A stretch of 64,000 nt of DNA from NCBI GenBank assembly GCA_028023455.1, contig JAQFVV010000205.1, positions 684,001 to 748,000 on the forward strand, given 5' to 3'. The position numbers and the translations under genes are program-made. Positions 48,670-60,304 of the stretch are shown piece by piece. The notes under the pieces were generated by a model, which made no database searches, was not told where the DNA came from, and saw nothing but the letters and a program-made list of their open reading frames with translations. Numbering within the stretch: the stretch's first letter is position 1; every line of letters begins with the position of its first letter. Origin of the DNA: Epiperipatus broadwayi. Lineage: Eukaryota > Onychophora > Udeonychophora > Euonychophora > Peripatidae.

Positions 48670-51490
48670 ATTGACTAGTTTAGCTTCAGGTTTTTAATAT
48701 TTACAAACATATATATGTTCATATTTTGTTATGAGATATGATCTATATGCAAAAGGCAGTAAAGTCTATTAAAAAATATTTTTTCAAACATATAGGCATA
48801 TTTCTTTTTAATGTTAACACTCAGCTTAATTACATGACTAATAATAGGATTCTGTTTATAAAGATTAACTACTATTTGAGCCTGAAATTATTTAATTTCA
48901 GTCATCAGATAGAAACTGGTTTGTTTAATTTAGTATGGGTAATACTTTTTCTATAACTGCATGATAATCTTTGCATATTGAAGAGCTACATAAGGCTTGG
49001 TCTACTGAAGAGGTAATGTTTATTGAAATGCATCATCATAGCCATTAACATGTTGCTGATACTTTTCTACTATCTGTAACAATTTGCTTATAATATGTAA
49101 GACAATTTTTATAAGATCATGCAGATAAACAGAAAAAATAGTACCACAAAAAACAATGAAATTAGAAATAAACACTAAAAAGACTCTAATAATATTCAAA
49201 ATAAGAATATAAAAGTTGAAAAAACACAAATGACATGCTCGAATTATTAATACAGAGAGAAAAAATGAAATAGCTGAAATCAATTATAGAATTAAGTTTT
49301 GATGAAATGCTTCTGAAAGAAATAACATTGAAAGAAAAAGTTGTGTTTCTATGGATTTGAGTCATGGACACAGATTGCAAACTAGTCAATAAAATATGGT
49401 GAAATGTATATTGGAATTAACAAAATATATGCTTAGCCAAACAAAATGGAATCAAAAAATAAAAATATGAATGAAAGAGTGAATAGGCAATATTAATGTT
49501 GTTGAAAAAAAATTAAGAGTTCCTAAAAGTGTTAACTCCTTAGTCATGGATTTGTGTATATGTAAAGTTTGCAAAATGGTTTTTTTTAGTGAAAAATCAT
49601 CTTTTTCTCAGCATTACTAGTCATGTATGGTTATATAATCACTGGTTCTGGTTTTTCTTAACCATATCTTCCTGTTATACAATGATTTCTTACCCAACTT
49701 TAGGTTATTCCAAACAATGATGATACAATTTATTTCATCTTTGTTGTCTTACCAATTGGTTTCATAGGTACTTAACTCTTACCAACATAGTCGTTATTTT
49801 TCCTATCACTTGATCAAATAATTCTATTTACAAGTAGGCCAACAGCAAACTTTTTTATGCTTAGAACTTTAAAATATTTACAATACATAAAATGGGTCCT
49901 AATTATTCTACACAATTATGTTTGAGTTCATGCATAAATAGTAATCATTAACATATAGCTTTACAGGATTTATTGAAGTGGTTCAGTGTCTGAATATGGA
50001 GTTTAAAGAGCCTGAATGCACTTGTTCACTTCTCTCATTTTCAATGCCCAAAGTTTAGAAATTAACTTCAATTATTTTTTGCCTTATATGGTTTGGGAAT
50101 GTAGTAGAGTGTTAGATTTTGGAGCTCTAGATTTTATTGACTGGAGCTCAAAAAATGTATATGGTTTAATTGCATGGAAATTCATAAAAAATTTGAGAAA
50201 AAGATCTGTGAGTACTCAAATTGATTCCGGTGTCTCGCAATCCCAAATCACATGCTCTACTATCTGAGCCAAACCACACAAACCATTTACAGCTCTGTTC
50301 TATAGTTTCTCATATTTGAAATTCATACGAACTCCTGAGTGATAAATTCTTTGCTTAATTTATATATTTATACATATACAACATTAGTTGAAATGTTATT
50401 AGCTGAGAAAATTTTGAAAAAAAGTGGAATGACTTTTAACCCATGCCTATCAGTAATTAACCTATTAATGTTACAACTTGACAATCCCTTTAATTACACC
50501 CTTAAAATATCTATTTTATTTTATATTAAAACTGATAATATAATTACTATAATTTAATTTTTTTTATTAATTTTTTTGTACTCTTTATTCATTTTTCTAA
50601 AAATGTAAATCGAATAATGTGACCTATTGCCCTCATTTGTTACCCATCAAGGTGATAAATTTCTTTATCAATACGTATTTATATATATATGTATAAATAT
50701 TGTATAAATGACATGTGCTTCAGTTATAAGTAAATCATAATCCTAATATACTTGGACATTATAATTAAATCATACCCGCTATCAACTCAGTAATAAATGT
50801 TTTTACAAAAACCATTCTAAAGGCATTGTGAGCATTGAAGTATAACAAGATTAAAGGTTTGGCCAATAGGAAATAAGAACAAAAATTTAAAGTATTAAAG
50901 TGGGATTGGAATAATAATAAATTTTTAAAAGTCAAAAACTATTTAAGTTAATGGGTCTTTTAATAATTTTTCTAAATGGAGAATAGTTTATATTTATTAT
51001 CACATTTGTTGTTATAATCAGGCCCCTTAATGATTTCAATGGCTTCTCTGATCTTGCTTTAGTGGAGAATGTATCATTCCACTTTTATACTTTTTTAATG
51101 TTACTGTTCTTGTTTTCTATTGATTGAATCTTTAATCTTATTATACATCAATATTTACAGTACTTTTACAATTGGTTTTATTTTAACATTTGTTACTCTG
51201 TTGATGAACATGCAACTCAGGTGAAACAGTATGCTAGTGCTGTGAATTATATATAGGTCAATGCTGAATACTATTTATATCTATAGCCCTTGAGAATCTT
51301 CATTTTAATACAAATATTGTACACCACATATACATTAAGTTTTCTATCTGAATACAGTCCTATGACTATGTTATAATGACTTGATTGTCTGCTATAGTTT
51401 GTCATTTTAATCACTCCTATTGCAGTGTCATAATAACTGAGCTATGACATAAACTTTAATAAGCTTCTTACATCATTAACTAATTCATTA
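48670..51490. other. AT-rich stretch, no gene; one SINE-like scrap
   Basis: Near 50215-50283 the minus strand carries a tRNA-like segment (GTTTGGCTCAGATAGTAGAG, then GAGACACCGGAATCAAT), an old SINE piece distinct from the tRNA-Val family. The remaining ORFs look like chance. Confidence 0.4.
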
Positions 51491-51496
51491 ATATAC

Positions 51497-51608
51497 CTGA
51501 AGGTTTTTACTTGGAGCAAGCACTGTCTGACCTTCATTTAAGATTTTTTTTGTATGGCCATCTGTAGTAATAGTCCACAACTTTATTTTTGTATTGCAAA
51601 ATTGGAAA
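51497..51608 (-). CDS. Candidate internal exon, WD40-repeat-like
   Basis: On the minus strand an ATTCATTAG acceptor (51610-51609) is followed by 37 open codons and a donor CAG|GTATAT (51496 on). The peptide has the WD signature 'FCNTKIKLWTI', i.e. x-x-T-K-I-K-L-W as in the final strand of a WD40 repeat, then a variable loop (TTDGHTKKILNEGQ) and TVLAPSKNLQ. WD40 proteins are beta-propeller scaffolds; which one this is cannot be told from a single repeat edge. Exon length (112 nt) and codon use are plausible, but no partner exon was found in the window. Confidence 0.35.
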
Positions 51609-52171
51609 CTAATGAATATTGATTTATTAATTTTAAAAAAGTCTGAAGTCAGTATTTTCATATAGGCAGTAAGGTCAAAATATTTTAGTCCTGCCTTCAT
51701 GCGATAAATTTATGTTGTTGTAATATGGTTTTCAGACTATTTGCAAGGTTACTTTGAGAATATTTTTGTAATAACAAAAAACTTGTTTTTTTTTTGTATT
51801 TTTACACAATTGTATAATAATCATTAAAAAACAAATGTATGCATAATTATACTTTTATTTTATATATACAAGTTTTATTTTTAAAAATAAAATTTAACAA
51901 ATTCTAGCCAAATGCAAATAAACTAAATCACAGCGGGTAGAATAATCATGCTTATGCTAGTATCATTACCATTAGTGTGTCCACTATAACAAAAATGACC
52001 TCTGCTGTTTTTTTTTTCAATATTTGCAAAATTCAAATATCATTTTTATAAAAGTGTTTTTTATTTGTAAACATATATTTCTAATAAATCAAGTCCAATT
52101 TATTGAATATTTATATAGAATAGCAATTTAATACTAAAATTAAATTTGAATGATTACAAAAAGTATCACCA

Positions 52172-52251
52172 GGGAGAGCTATGCAAAGATTGTGAGAGTT
52201 GGCTTTGTTTAAGGAGAAGCCACAGTGCATCACATCGCATCACATCACATC
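52172..52251 (+). repeat. LINE-B 3'-tail insertion, extremely 5'-truncated
   Basis: GGGAGAGCTATGCAAAGATTGTGAGAG..., then TTAAGGAGAAGCCACAGTGC and CATCACATCGCATCACATCA match only the last ~80 bp of LINE-B. A GA-rich run and poly-T follow. Confidence 0.65.
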
Positions 52252-53358
52252 AAGAGAGAGAGGGTTAAAGTTTTATGGCTTTTTTTTTTTTTTTTTGTAA
52301 ATAATAAGAATTAGAATTTTGTTAAAAAACAAAAATCAACTGTTTTGCATTAGTTAAATATGTGTCAGTGCTTGCTTGGGTACAGAAAAATTTAGATATA
52401 ATAGTGTAATTTAAACCATACTCCACCCTTATTAATTCACCGATTTAGAATATTATTTGTTACGATAAAAAAAAAAACTATTTATCAACTAGTACATCTA
52501 AGATTTATCTAAAACCTCTGATACAAACTTTTTACTAAAAGTAATATAAAAAAAATATAAATATTTTATTGAACATGAAACAAATATATAGTTGTATTGA
52601 TTAAATTTACAGTATCTGTATTTCATATTTAATATATTTTTTATAATATCAAAAAATATCTGTTAAAAATGAACTAGTTAAAAAATAGTTCATAGTAAAC
52701 TCAATACATTCATAAAACATATGATAAACATCTATGAAAGAAATGAATGATCCCAGAGATATATTTCTGGAAGAACCCACCTTCATCATTTGGATCAGAT
52801 CCTTGCCTATATTTATCATCATTAGTAAAATTTTAAATATATCCATAGTAAACTAATACAATTTACAAGTGGAATATATCTTGAATATTTTTGTTTTGAT
52901 GATATCTATTAAAATAATCATTTTTAAGGCTCCATTCTATGTTCACCATTTACCTCAACTCTAGTTATGCTCTGAAATATTAAATCTAAACATGTGCTCT
53001 GAAATGTATATGAAGATGTTTAAAACTGAATGCAAAGTAGCATATTCTGATTTAATGAGTTGTTGCCAAGTTCTAATTTGTAAAATATAGAAGCAGATTG
53101 TGCTTAAGATATAGACCATGAAGGTAATTTGGAGTGGAAAAACATTTTTGTATCTTATGTTGATTCAAAACTTTATTTAATCAATATGTAACTGACTGGA
53201 CTGATAAGAGACACTAATCTCATTTGTCTGCTTCAGATGCCAAGTAAATACTGGTATCCATATTAACAATTCAAATTTTTCAATATTGGTCAAAAAACAT
53301 CACCTTACAGGGAAAAAACTTAATAATGAAAAAATTGTTAGACGACATCATATACTTG

Positions 53359-53700
53359 ATTTTTTTTTTTTTTTTATCAATTTCATATTGGTAAATATTT
53401 ATAATTTTAAATTATATTTAAGGCTTTTTTTTCCTCTCATAAATATTCAATAATTGAATTTTTTTAAACTTAGTAAAAGAAATTCATATATTTGTAAACT
53501 TACAACAATTAAAAATTTTGTTCAAGGGTCCCGAGAGGATAAAATAACTGGGGAAAAAATATAAAATTTTGTCAATTTGATGCTATTTATCAGAAACGTT
53601 TTTTTTTTTTTGTCAATTCTACATTGTTAAATTTTATAATTTAAAAATTTACATTTAAAACCTTTTTTTTTTCATAAACATTAAATAATGAAATTTTTAA
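53359..53700. repeat. Diverged tandem duplication (~240-bp spacing)
   Basis: A poly-T run, ATCAATTTCATATTGGTAAAT, a second T run and CATAAATATTCAATAATTGAA recur about 240 bp later in the same order (GTCAATTCTACATTGTTAAAT, T run, CATAAACATTAAATAATGAAA). An old local duplication; it sits beside the foldback A/LINE-B complex. Confidence 0.55.
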
Positions 53701-53707
53701 AAGCTGA

Positions 53708-54985
53708 ATTAAAAAACCATCAAAATATCACATGATCTCCATTTTATATGCGTACACATGCTGTTAATAAGTGCATGTGATATGATGTGATGTATTTTTG
53801 GCTTCTCCTTAAACGAAGTCAAGAATATCTCAGCAATTATACTCAGATAAACCTGTTAGCCATTTTATTCTCCATTCCCCACTCTTAAGTCTTCCCATAT
53901 TCTGCCCCATCCCATTTCCACAACATAATATTTGTTAACTCTATGGCCTTTATATCTAAACCCCCCTTATCTCTTCGCAAACCCAACATAAAAATTAATA
54001 ACTCACTTTCTGTATAGTCACTTTGTTCATGTCTATTCTTCCATAACTTCATTATCTGTACCCTTTCTGCTTTCAAGCATTTACATTCAATCAACAGGTG
54101 CCTAATATTTTCTATACCTTCCTTACACAATTTGCACACTAAATTATCCATGGTTTTCCATTTACATGTATATTCTCTTGTTGCTAAAGATCCCGTTCGA
54201 GCCTTAAATAATAAACTACTTTCCTTACTACTATCATAAATTAACTCGCATGCAATATTTCGTTTACTTCTATATATATTTAAACTCTTCTTACCCTCCA
54301 TACTAGTTCTCCATCTCTCCAATTCCCTATTTTTTATTAATGCTTCTATTCTTTTCTCCCATTCCTTACCACTATAACACTCAACAATGCTCCTAACACA
54401 ATCATCCCTTCTTTTATGCAAGTATATTGATATAGTATATTGATATAAATTCTTTATCCAAATCTTTCACATACCGCATTACCTTTCTCACCCATCTTGT
54501 TGCCTGCCCTTTACTCATAACCCAATTGAACACTATTTTTGCTATTCTTTTACTATCCATAAACTGCAACCTACCAAACATTTTCTTTTTAATTTTTGCA
54601 CCTCTCATATAAAACCTTGACCATCCCATTTCTTCTTGAATTGCCTCCTTTGCTGTCCACATCTCTGAATCTAATGCATGTCTTCCTACTTCCCTTTGTA
54701 CTTTCTCTAAATAATCTAAAACTCTTTTACTAACCCATAATGCATCATTACCATATGTTAACCCTGCTACTGCAACTCCCTTCCATACTATTCTAGCTAC
54801 ATCATATTTATTATATAAAAATACTGTTAGTTTCTTTACCAAACCCTTTCTTTTCTTTGCTTCATTTACCAAGTTTTTCTCCCATGACACCAAATGTAAG
54901 CTTTTGTAATCAATGAATGCTTCCATTGATTACAAAAACTTGCACTTGATGGCACTTCTGTATGGAGAGTTTGATACTGAATAAA
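53708..54985. mobile_element. Foldback A copy interrupted by LINE-B
   Basis: The outer arm CAAAATATCACATGATCTCC...CACATGCTGTTAATAAG lies at 53708-53750. The inner hairpin GTAATCAATGAATG-CTTC-CATTGATTAC and the arm CACTTGATGGCACTTCTGTA lie at 54907-54975, with LINE-B between them. Either LINE-B inserted into the element or it targets such hairpins. Confidence 0.6.
53752..54897 (-). pseudogene. LINE-B copy III, best-preserved C-terminal half
   Basis: Two minus-strand ORFs, 54926-54414 and 54421-53885, form the connection and C-terminal region. The first contains AGLTYGNDALWVSKRVLDYL and QREVGRHALDSEMWT...EEMGWSRF, the usual RT-distal segment of such LINEs. The second contains KARTGSLATREYTCKW and the Cys/His module VCKLCKEGIENIRHLLIECK. 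They are split by a direct duplication of AGTATATTGATAT near 54421-54446, which shifts frame. The 3' tail (GGAGAAGCCAAAAATACATC...) ends in CATCA-type repeats near 53755. RT and endonuclease are absent (5'-truncated). Confidence 0.8.
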
Positions 54986-54989
54986 AAAA

Positions 54990-56078
54990 CTTAGGTAAAA
55001 TACTGTACAGCACCCTCTAATAAATTATTTAATTTTCAGCCCAGATATAAACTTTAAACTCAATTAAAGATTAATGTGTCAATCATTAAATATTATTCAT
55101 TCAATACTTTTACTTGTTCCTGATTAGGTATGGGATCTTAAATTCACAATAAAACTTCTACTCTCAGTATACTTAATTAAAGTATATGATTTAATATATA
55201 TGTAAAAATCAAATGATGCATAAGATGCATTTCTGGCAGAAGTCACCATTATCATTTGGTGTTCATGAATGTATGATTGTCCTGTGTGCTTTGATGTAAT
55301 AATAGAGTCACAGAATCCATGGATCACAGCCCATCTCTGTCTTTTCCCATAATCAAACTTCTTAAGAATTCCTGAGCAATAAAAACATTCAATTAATTTT
55401 TTATATGCTAAAGTGTTTCCAACTCATCTAATGTGAAACAATTTCAAACATTTTTCAGCCAATGAAGAAATAATAAATGGGTTCTTTTTTCCAGATCATG
55501 TGATATTTGAGATCAAAGTGTTAATTGGGTTTTGATCTGTGAATCTTTAGTTCTCATGTTCTTTGTTTGACTACCTTGCTAAGTCACATAGACTAATAAA
55601 AACCAATGATAAATCCAAAGAAAGTAGCAATGCAAGGTTGTTCTTTAGTCATATTAACAGTTCATTTTGGGCCATCTTTTGATGCATTACCTAATATCAT
55701 TACTACTCTGACTATATGGATATGAAACAGCCAATAATAACTGATGTGCCATTGTATATAACTGCTATTTTAGCTTAAATTGTTACAAGGCTATATAACA
55801 ATTGTTGCATCATTTCGTATTATAATTATTGTTGTGATTAGTTACGGAGCTAACAGTAACAACTAATACCCCAACTTGTGACAGAACTGGTGTTCTAGAT
55901 TATATAGTTACAAAGCTACCAATCTTGTACTACAACTACTATTTTATCTTAAGTTACAAAGCTACTATTAACATCTGTTTGGCCATTTTGCATCATCTGA
56001 TATTCTAGGTCATGCAGTTACAAAGTTACAAATATGTATTATCTGAATACCAGTAAAAGATATATACTGAACTTTAGA
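54990..56078. other. AT-rich stretch, no gene; unclassified dispersed repeat
   Basis: About 55200-55420 shares blocks with 52740-52830 (CAAATGAT-AT/GA-GGTG then TTCTGCCAGAAATGCAT versus TTCTTCCAGAAATATAT on the minus strand) and with 36460-36620. It is therefore a repeat rather than an exon, although ORFs pass through it. Confidence 0.4.
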
Positions 56079-56079
56079 T

Positions 56080-56415
56080 GTAATTAGAGAGGATTTGAGC
56101 ACATACTTTCAAGCTCTCTTCAGCTATCCACTCCATTTTATATAATCGATACACATGACCACATATATGCAGAAAAGATCAATGATATCCAATATACATA
56201 TTTCATGATAAGCCAGCACTCATCAGTTGACACAGGTCATCATCTCACACACATACATATAATCAGTGCTCAGTTTATATTAAAATCCCAAATTTTCAAA
56301 CTTTAATGAATAAGCTTCAATCTACTCCACTCTCCAACTTCTCAACTATTCCCAAATTCCTTGTTGATGCCTATGTTTATTGTCATGCCCATGTTGATTT
56401 TACGTCACTCTGACC
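56080..56415. repeat. Foldback family B, left-half copy
   Basis: Left arm (AGGATTTGAGCACATACTTTC...CATGACCACATATATG), the CCAATATACATATTTCATG block, CATAATCAGTGCTCAG-type sequence and the distal GCCTATGTTTATTGTCATGC are present. The right arm is lacking, and the copy ends near an (AT)n tract. Confidence 0.75.
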
Positions 56416-56499
56416 TCTTATGTATAAGATCTTGCCCATTTAAATACACAGAAGAACAATGAGCAGGATACAGGCTGAAACTGTAATATTTGAATACAA

Positions 56500-56501
<2 letters not shown>

Positions 56502-56571
<70 letters not shown>
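56502..56571. repeat. (AT)n microsatellite
   Basis: About 35 uninterrupted AT units. The IYIYIY open reading frame on the minus strand is a by-product. Confidence 0.95.
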
Positions 56572-56574
56572 GAT

Positions 56575-58570
56575 ATACACATGTTGCCATCTATAGTTCC
56601 CTTTGTAGTTTATGAATAACTAAATAAAGAAAACAATTAAAGTCTTATATTTACTAAATATGTTTATTAATTTAGAATAAATGTAGAGTGAATGGATACT
56701 TTATTTATTAAATTTAAAAATAAAATAATTCTTATTAAGTTATATCAGATGATAACAATACCTTATTAAGATTAGAAAAAATAATAATCACATGTTCATG
56801 AGCTATTGGTTTAAAAAAAGGAAAAGAAAATTACTGTGTTTGTGTTAACATATACCATAGCTACAGAGACAAATTCAAAAAGGAGAGTGCATACTTTTTT
56901 TTGCTTCAGATTTTGTTTTATCTTTCATGATTTTTACAAATAGATTCTGGACTTATAGCAAGAAAATATGTATTGTAAGTAGAAACTTACTTTGGAGGGA
57001 AGGGACACAAAACTTCCCCTCATTTGATATCTTTATGTTTAAAATGAAATGATTAATATCAGATGCTATGCTTAACTGCAAAACTATCACATTAACAATG
57101 GATTGTAATATTGACAAAAGGAATAGTTGAAAATCATTTAAGGATAAAAATGTTTATGGAATCCTACACTTGTGTTTTGCTATCATTGATGTGTCAAAGA
57201 AGATGTCTTAGAAAAATGGAATCTAAGCTGAAATTATACATATGCTAAATTTGATAACAGATGCTAAGAGAAAAATTTCTTTTAAATTATCTACATTAAA
57301 TAAAATTTCACTTATTAATAATGGTTAAAAGTATAGTAGTAACTTAATAATAAATATTTATCAAAGTTTTTATTATTAATAATAATCTTAATTAATGCAG
57401 TTTTATTTTATCATTTAATATAGGCTTAAACAATAGACTCAAGTAATGAAGATTTAAATAAATTATTAATGTATCAATTTTTTTGAAAACAAATCTAAAT
57501 TTAAGCATAGATAATATTTTATATAATTTATTTAATAATTATTATTAAAAAGCATCACTTGATTCAAAAGATATAAAACATATAAAATATATAAGTAAAA
57601 GATAATATTAAAATTTTATTACATCTATTTTCCTTGATTGTGTGAGAAAGAATTTATAATCAATTCTTTATGACTGTATGCATTAGTAATATTAATCATA
57701 GATCGTTTCTAGAAATTGCAATCTGGCAGGGGTAAATTATAAATATACATTATATGATATTAAATTGCATTTGGTAAAAGTAGAACTATATTCTTTATTT
57801 TTGCCACCTTAATGAGTTAATGTTTACATCAAGAAATTTATATTATTATTAACCTAAATATTTTGATTTAGCTGTTGTATAAATTATTTTAAAACTATTT
57901 TATTATACAATTTATTTACAATTAAAATATTAAAATGCATATCCCATATGATATCTCATTAGCAAGTAAAATATTATTGATTGAATTTTGCCTTCTTTGC
58001 TAAGCAAAAATACTTATTATGGACCCATTGGTGCCTTATAACTTCATGAGTCCATTGCAGATGTAAATTCCAATTATCATAGAACCATTTATGGATTAAT
58101 TTATTTATTTGTGTATCTTTTATCTATTAGTCTTTTTTTAGTTGCCTAAGTACAACATTTATTCAATATATTTTAGATCATCAAATATGTAATGCCTAAT
58201 TGGAGAAAGTACTTGGTTCATAATTTCAAATCTATGAGGCACTTGCAGGCCAGCTAGCCCTACTCAGTTATAATATTTTCTATTATATTTATAATTACCC
58301 AAGTTTGCAATCTATTTAGTGAACAGTTAATTTATTTTATCTGTTTTGTTATTGGTCAGTCTTCACTTACCACATTATTTATTATTTGTTGATGACCAAT
58401 ATTTTATTGTTCCATTACATTTCTAGCTTGCTTAAATACAGAGGCCTTTGTAGGTCAGGCAGCTTCATTCCTTATTTTATTGATTGTCCATTATATTTTT
58501 GGCTCAACAGAGAAATATTGCTGTTTTTGAGACAATGTTATTTCATTAGCATTTTCCATTATAATGGCAT
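56575..58570. other. AT-rich stretch, no gene seen
   Basis: No exon, repeat protein or foldback element was recognised. Long AT-rich runs dominate. Confidence 0.45.
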
Positions 58571-58574
58571 TTTA

Positions 58575-58690
58575 GATGTAATCATAGGGGATTTGAACAC
58601 AGACTTTCAAGCTCTCTTCAGCTATCCACTCCATCTTATATAAATGATAGACACTACCACCCACATGAAGACAATATAATATTTTATACT
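58575..58690. repeat. Foldback family B, left arm only
   Basis: GGGGATTTGAACACAGACTTTC...TATCCACTCCATCTTATATAA matches the left arm at 42820 and 56085, then stops. The 5' region of the RTE element begins just downstream. Confidence 0.7.
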
Positions 58691-58699
58691 AAACCAGTG

Positions 58700-58952
58700 G
58701 CTGCAGAAAGGAGTTTGCTATTAACTGAAAAGAGACCCTTTGATTCCTCTCGTAGGCCTTAAAGGAACCGAGCAGGGCAAATTCCTAATGTCCACTCCAT
58801 ACCTTCTTGTCATTACAGCTGTTATTACTATGTGATTATTTATATAGTATACGGACATGGATGGGCTGCTCACCAACATGCATTAGCCAGCATGGTGAGT
58901 TTATTGGCTTTTTACCTCTGAGTTTAAGAATATTTTTTCAATATACACAATC
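58700..58952 (+). other. Probable 5' leader of the RTE element
   Basis: Less AT-rich sequence (GACCCTTTGATTCCTCTCGTAGGCC...) immediately before the endonuclease ORF. RTE elements carry a short 5' leader with internal promoter activity; the exact element start cannot be fixed from one copy. Confidence 0.4.
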
Positions 58953-60221
58953 ATGACAGACAAAAATAAATCATGGCCCTTATTCCCAGGAGGCTGTGAA
59001 GTCACCAACCAAGGCAGCAGTTGGTGGCCGAAGATGGAGGATGCTAAGAATCCCCTGATTGCGGACTCAGGCTGCCACTTGATGATGACTTTTTATTTAG
59101 GTACTTACAACTGCAGATCACTTTCAAGTGAAGGAAGATTGCAAGAGTTAGAAGAAGAACTGTCTTATATTAAATGGGACATTATTGGACTTTGTGAAGT
59201 TAGAAGAAAAGGTAAAGAAACAATTGATTTAAAAAGTGGACATATACTCTACTACAAAGGCACAAATATTGGAAATACAAGTGGAGGATTCATTATAAAT
59301 AAAAAATGGAAGAATAACATTGTGGAGATTGATGGTGTATCAGATAGAGTGGCAAGATTAGTTTTACAACTTAATAGCAGATACCAAATGCAGATAATTC
59401 AGGTTTATGCCTCAACAAGTTCTCATAGTGAAGAAGTAGTAGAAGATTTTTATATGGATATACAAAAGGCTTTTGATCAGAGTAAACAACATTTTAAAAT
59501 TGTTATGGGAGACTTTAATGCTAGAATTGGTAAACAAATGAAAGATGAAAATGCTGTAGGTAATTTTGGTTATGGTAATAGAAATGAGAGAGGATATAGA
59601 CTTGTGGAGTTTGCAGAAAAAGAAAAACTTTATATTATGAATTCTTTTTTTGAGAAAAAAGTTAAAAGGAAATGGACATGGAAACATCCAAATGAAGGTA
59701 TGGCAGAATTGGATTATATTTTGACTAACCGAAAATACATATTTCAAGATTGTAATGTTCTTAATAAATTTAACATAGGAAGTGATCATCGATTAGTAAG
59801 ATGTAAGATACATGTTAATGCAAAAGTAGAGAGACAAAAATTATTAAAAAAAACAATGTTTAAAGTTGATATTCCTAATCTTCAGAAACATTCTAATGAA
59901 TTTAAATTAGAACTTACAAATCGGTTTCAAGTATTAGTAGATTTTGAACATGATTCAGATTTGAATGACATTAATAGGAAAATAAGCGATACACTTTTAA
60001 AAACTGCAATAAAGATAGCTGGTAGAAAAAAGCAGCAATTGACCAATAAAATTTCTACTGAGACTAGAGAATTTATGAAGAAAAGAAGGAATATGAGAAT
60101 ATACAACAATGATGCATTAAAAAAGATTGAATATCTTGAATTTTGTAAAATGGTACGGAAAAGAGTTGAAAATGATATAAGAAAGTATAATTGTGAACTA
60201 GCAAGGAAATCTGTAGAATAG
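58953..60221 (+). CDS. RTE-clade LINE: AP endonuclease part of the ORF
   Basis: 422 codons. The APE-type endonuclease occupies residues ~46-285: LGTYNCRSL (49-57), the metal-binding Glu in GLCEVRRKG (79-87), VYAS (151-154), GDFNARIG (186-193), ELDYIL (252-257) and the catalytic SDHRL (277-281). This enzyme nicks target DNA to start target-primed reverse transcription. 'NERGYRLVEFAEKEKLYIMN' is a typical RTE/BovB-like signature. Residues 290-422 are the linker toward RT, with helical KKRRNMRIYNN. The first ~40 residues fit the family poorly, so Met44 or Met45 may be the real start. The ORF ends at TAG 60219-60221, but homology continues in frame, so the stop is a mutation. Confidence 0.88.
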   Translation: MTDKNKSWPLFPGGCEVTNQGSSWWPKMEDAKNPLIADSGCHLMMTFYLGTYNCRSLSSEGRLQELEEELSYIKWDIIGLCEVRRKGKETIDLKSGHILYYKGTNIGNTSGGFIINKKWKNNIVEIDGVSDRVARLVLQLNSRYQMQIIQVYASTSSHSEEVVEDFYMDIQKAFDQSKQHFKIVMGDFNARIGKQMKDENAVGNFGYGNRNERGYRLVEFAEKEKLYIMNSFFEKKVKRKWTWKHPNEGMAELDYILTNRKYIFQDCNVLNKFNIGSDHRLVRCKIHVNAKVERQKLLKKTMFKVDIPNLQKHSNEFKLELTNRFQVLVDFEHDSDLNDINRKISDTLLKTAIKIAGRKKQQLTNKISTETREFMKKRRNMRIYNNDALKKIEYLEFCKMVRKRVENDIRKYNCELARKSVE

Positions 60222-60304
60222 AATAAAAGTCTAAAGAGTGTAAAACAACATTTTGGTATTGGTAGGAAATTTATATCTGCAATAAGAAAAAAAAGATGGC
60301 ATTA
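60222..60304 (+). pseudogene. RTE ORF continuation up to the LTR insertion
   Basis: Beyond the TAG the frame reads NKSLKSVKQHFGIGRKFISA, then an A-run near 60288-60295 shifts it by one base. The DG of the next motif abuts the duplicated target ATTA (60301-60304). After removing the insertion the reading would continue into IITKKRDDII at 62788. Confidence 0.75.

Noticed and set aside
49020-49389. Minus-strand ORFs of 67 and 87 codons
   Set aside because: Hydrophobic AT-driven composition, no splice-site support and no family resemblance.
56405-56590. ORF with IYIYIY run
   Set aside because: Translation of the (AT)n microsatellite.
59412-59789. 125-codon ORF on the minus strand
   Set aside because: Antisense shadow of the RTE endonuclease ORF.
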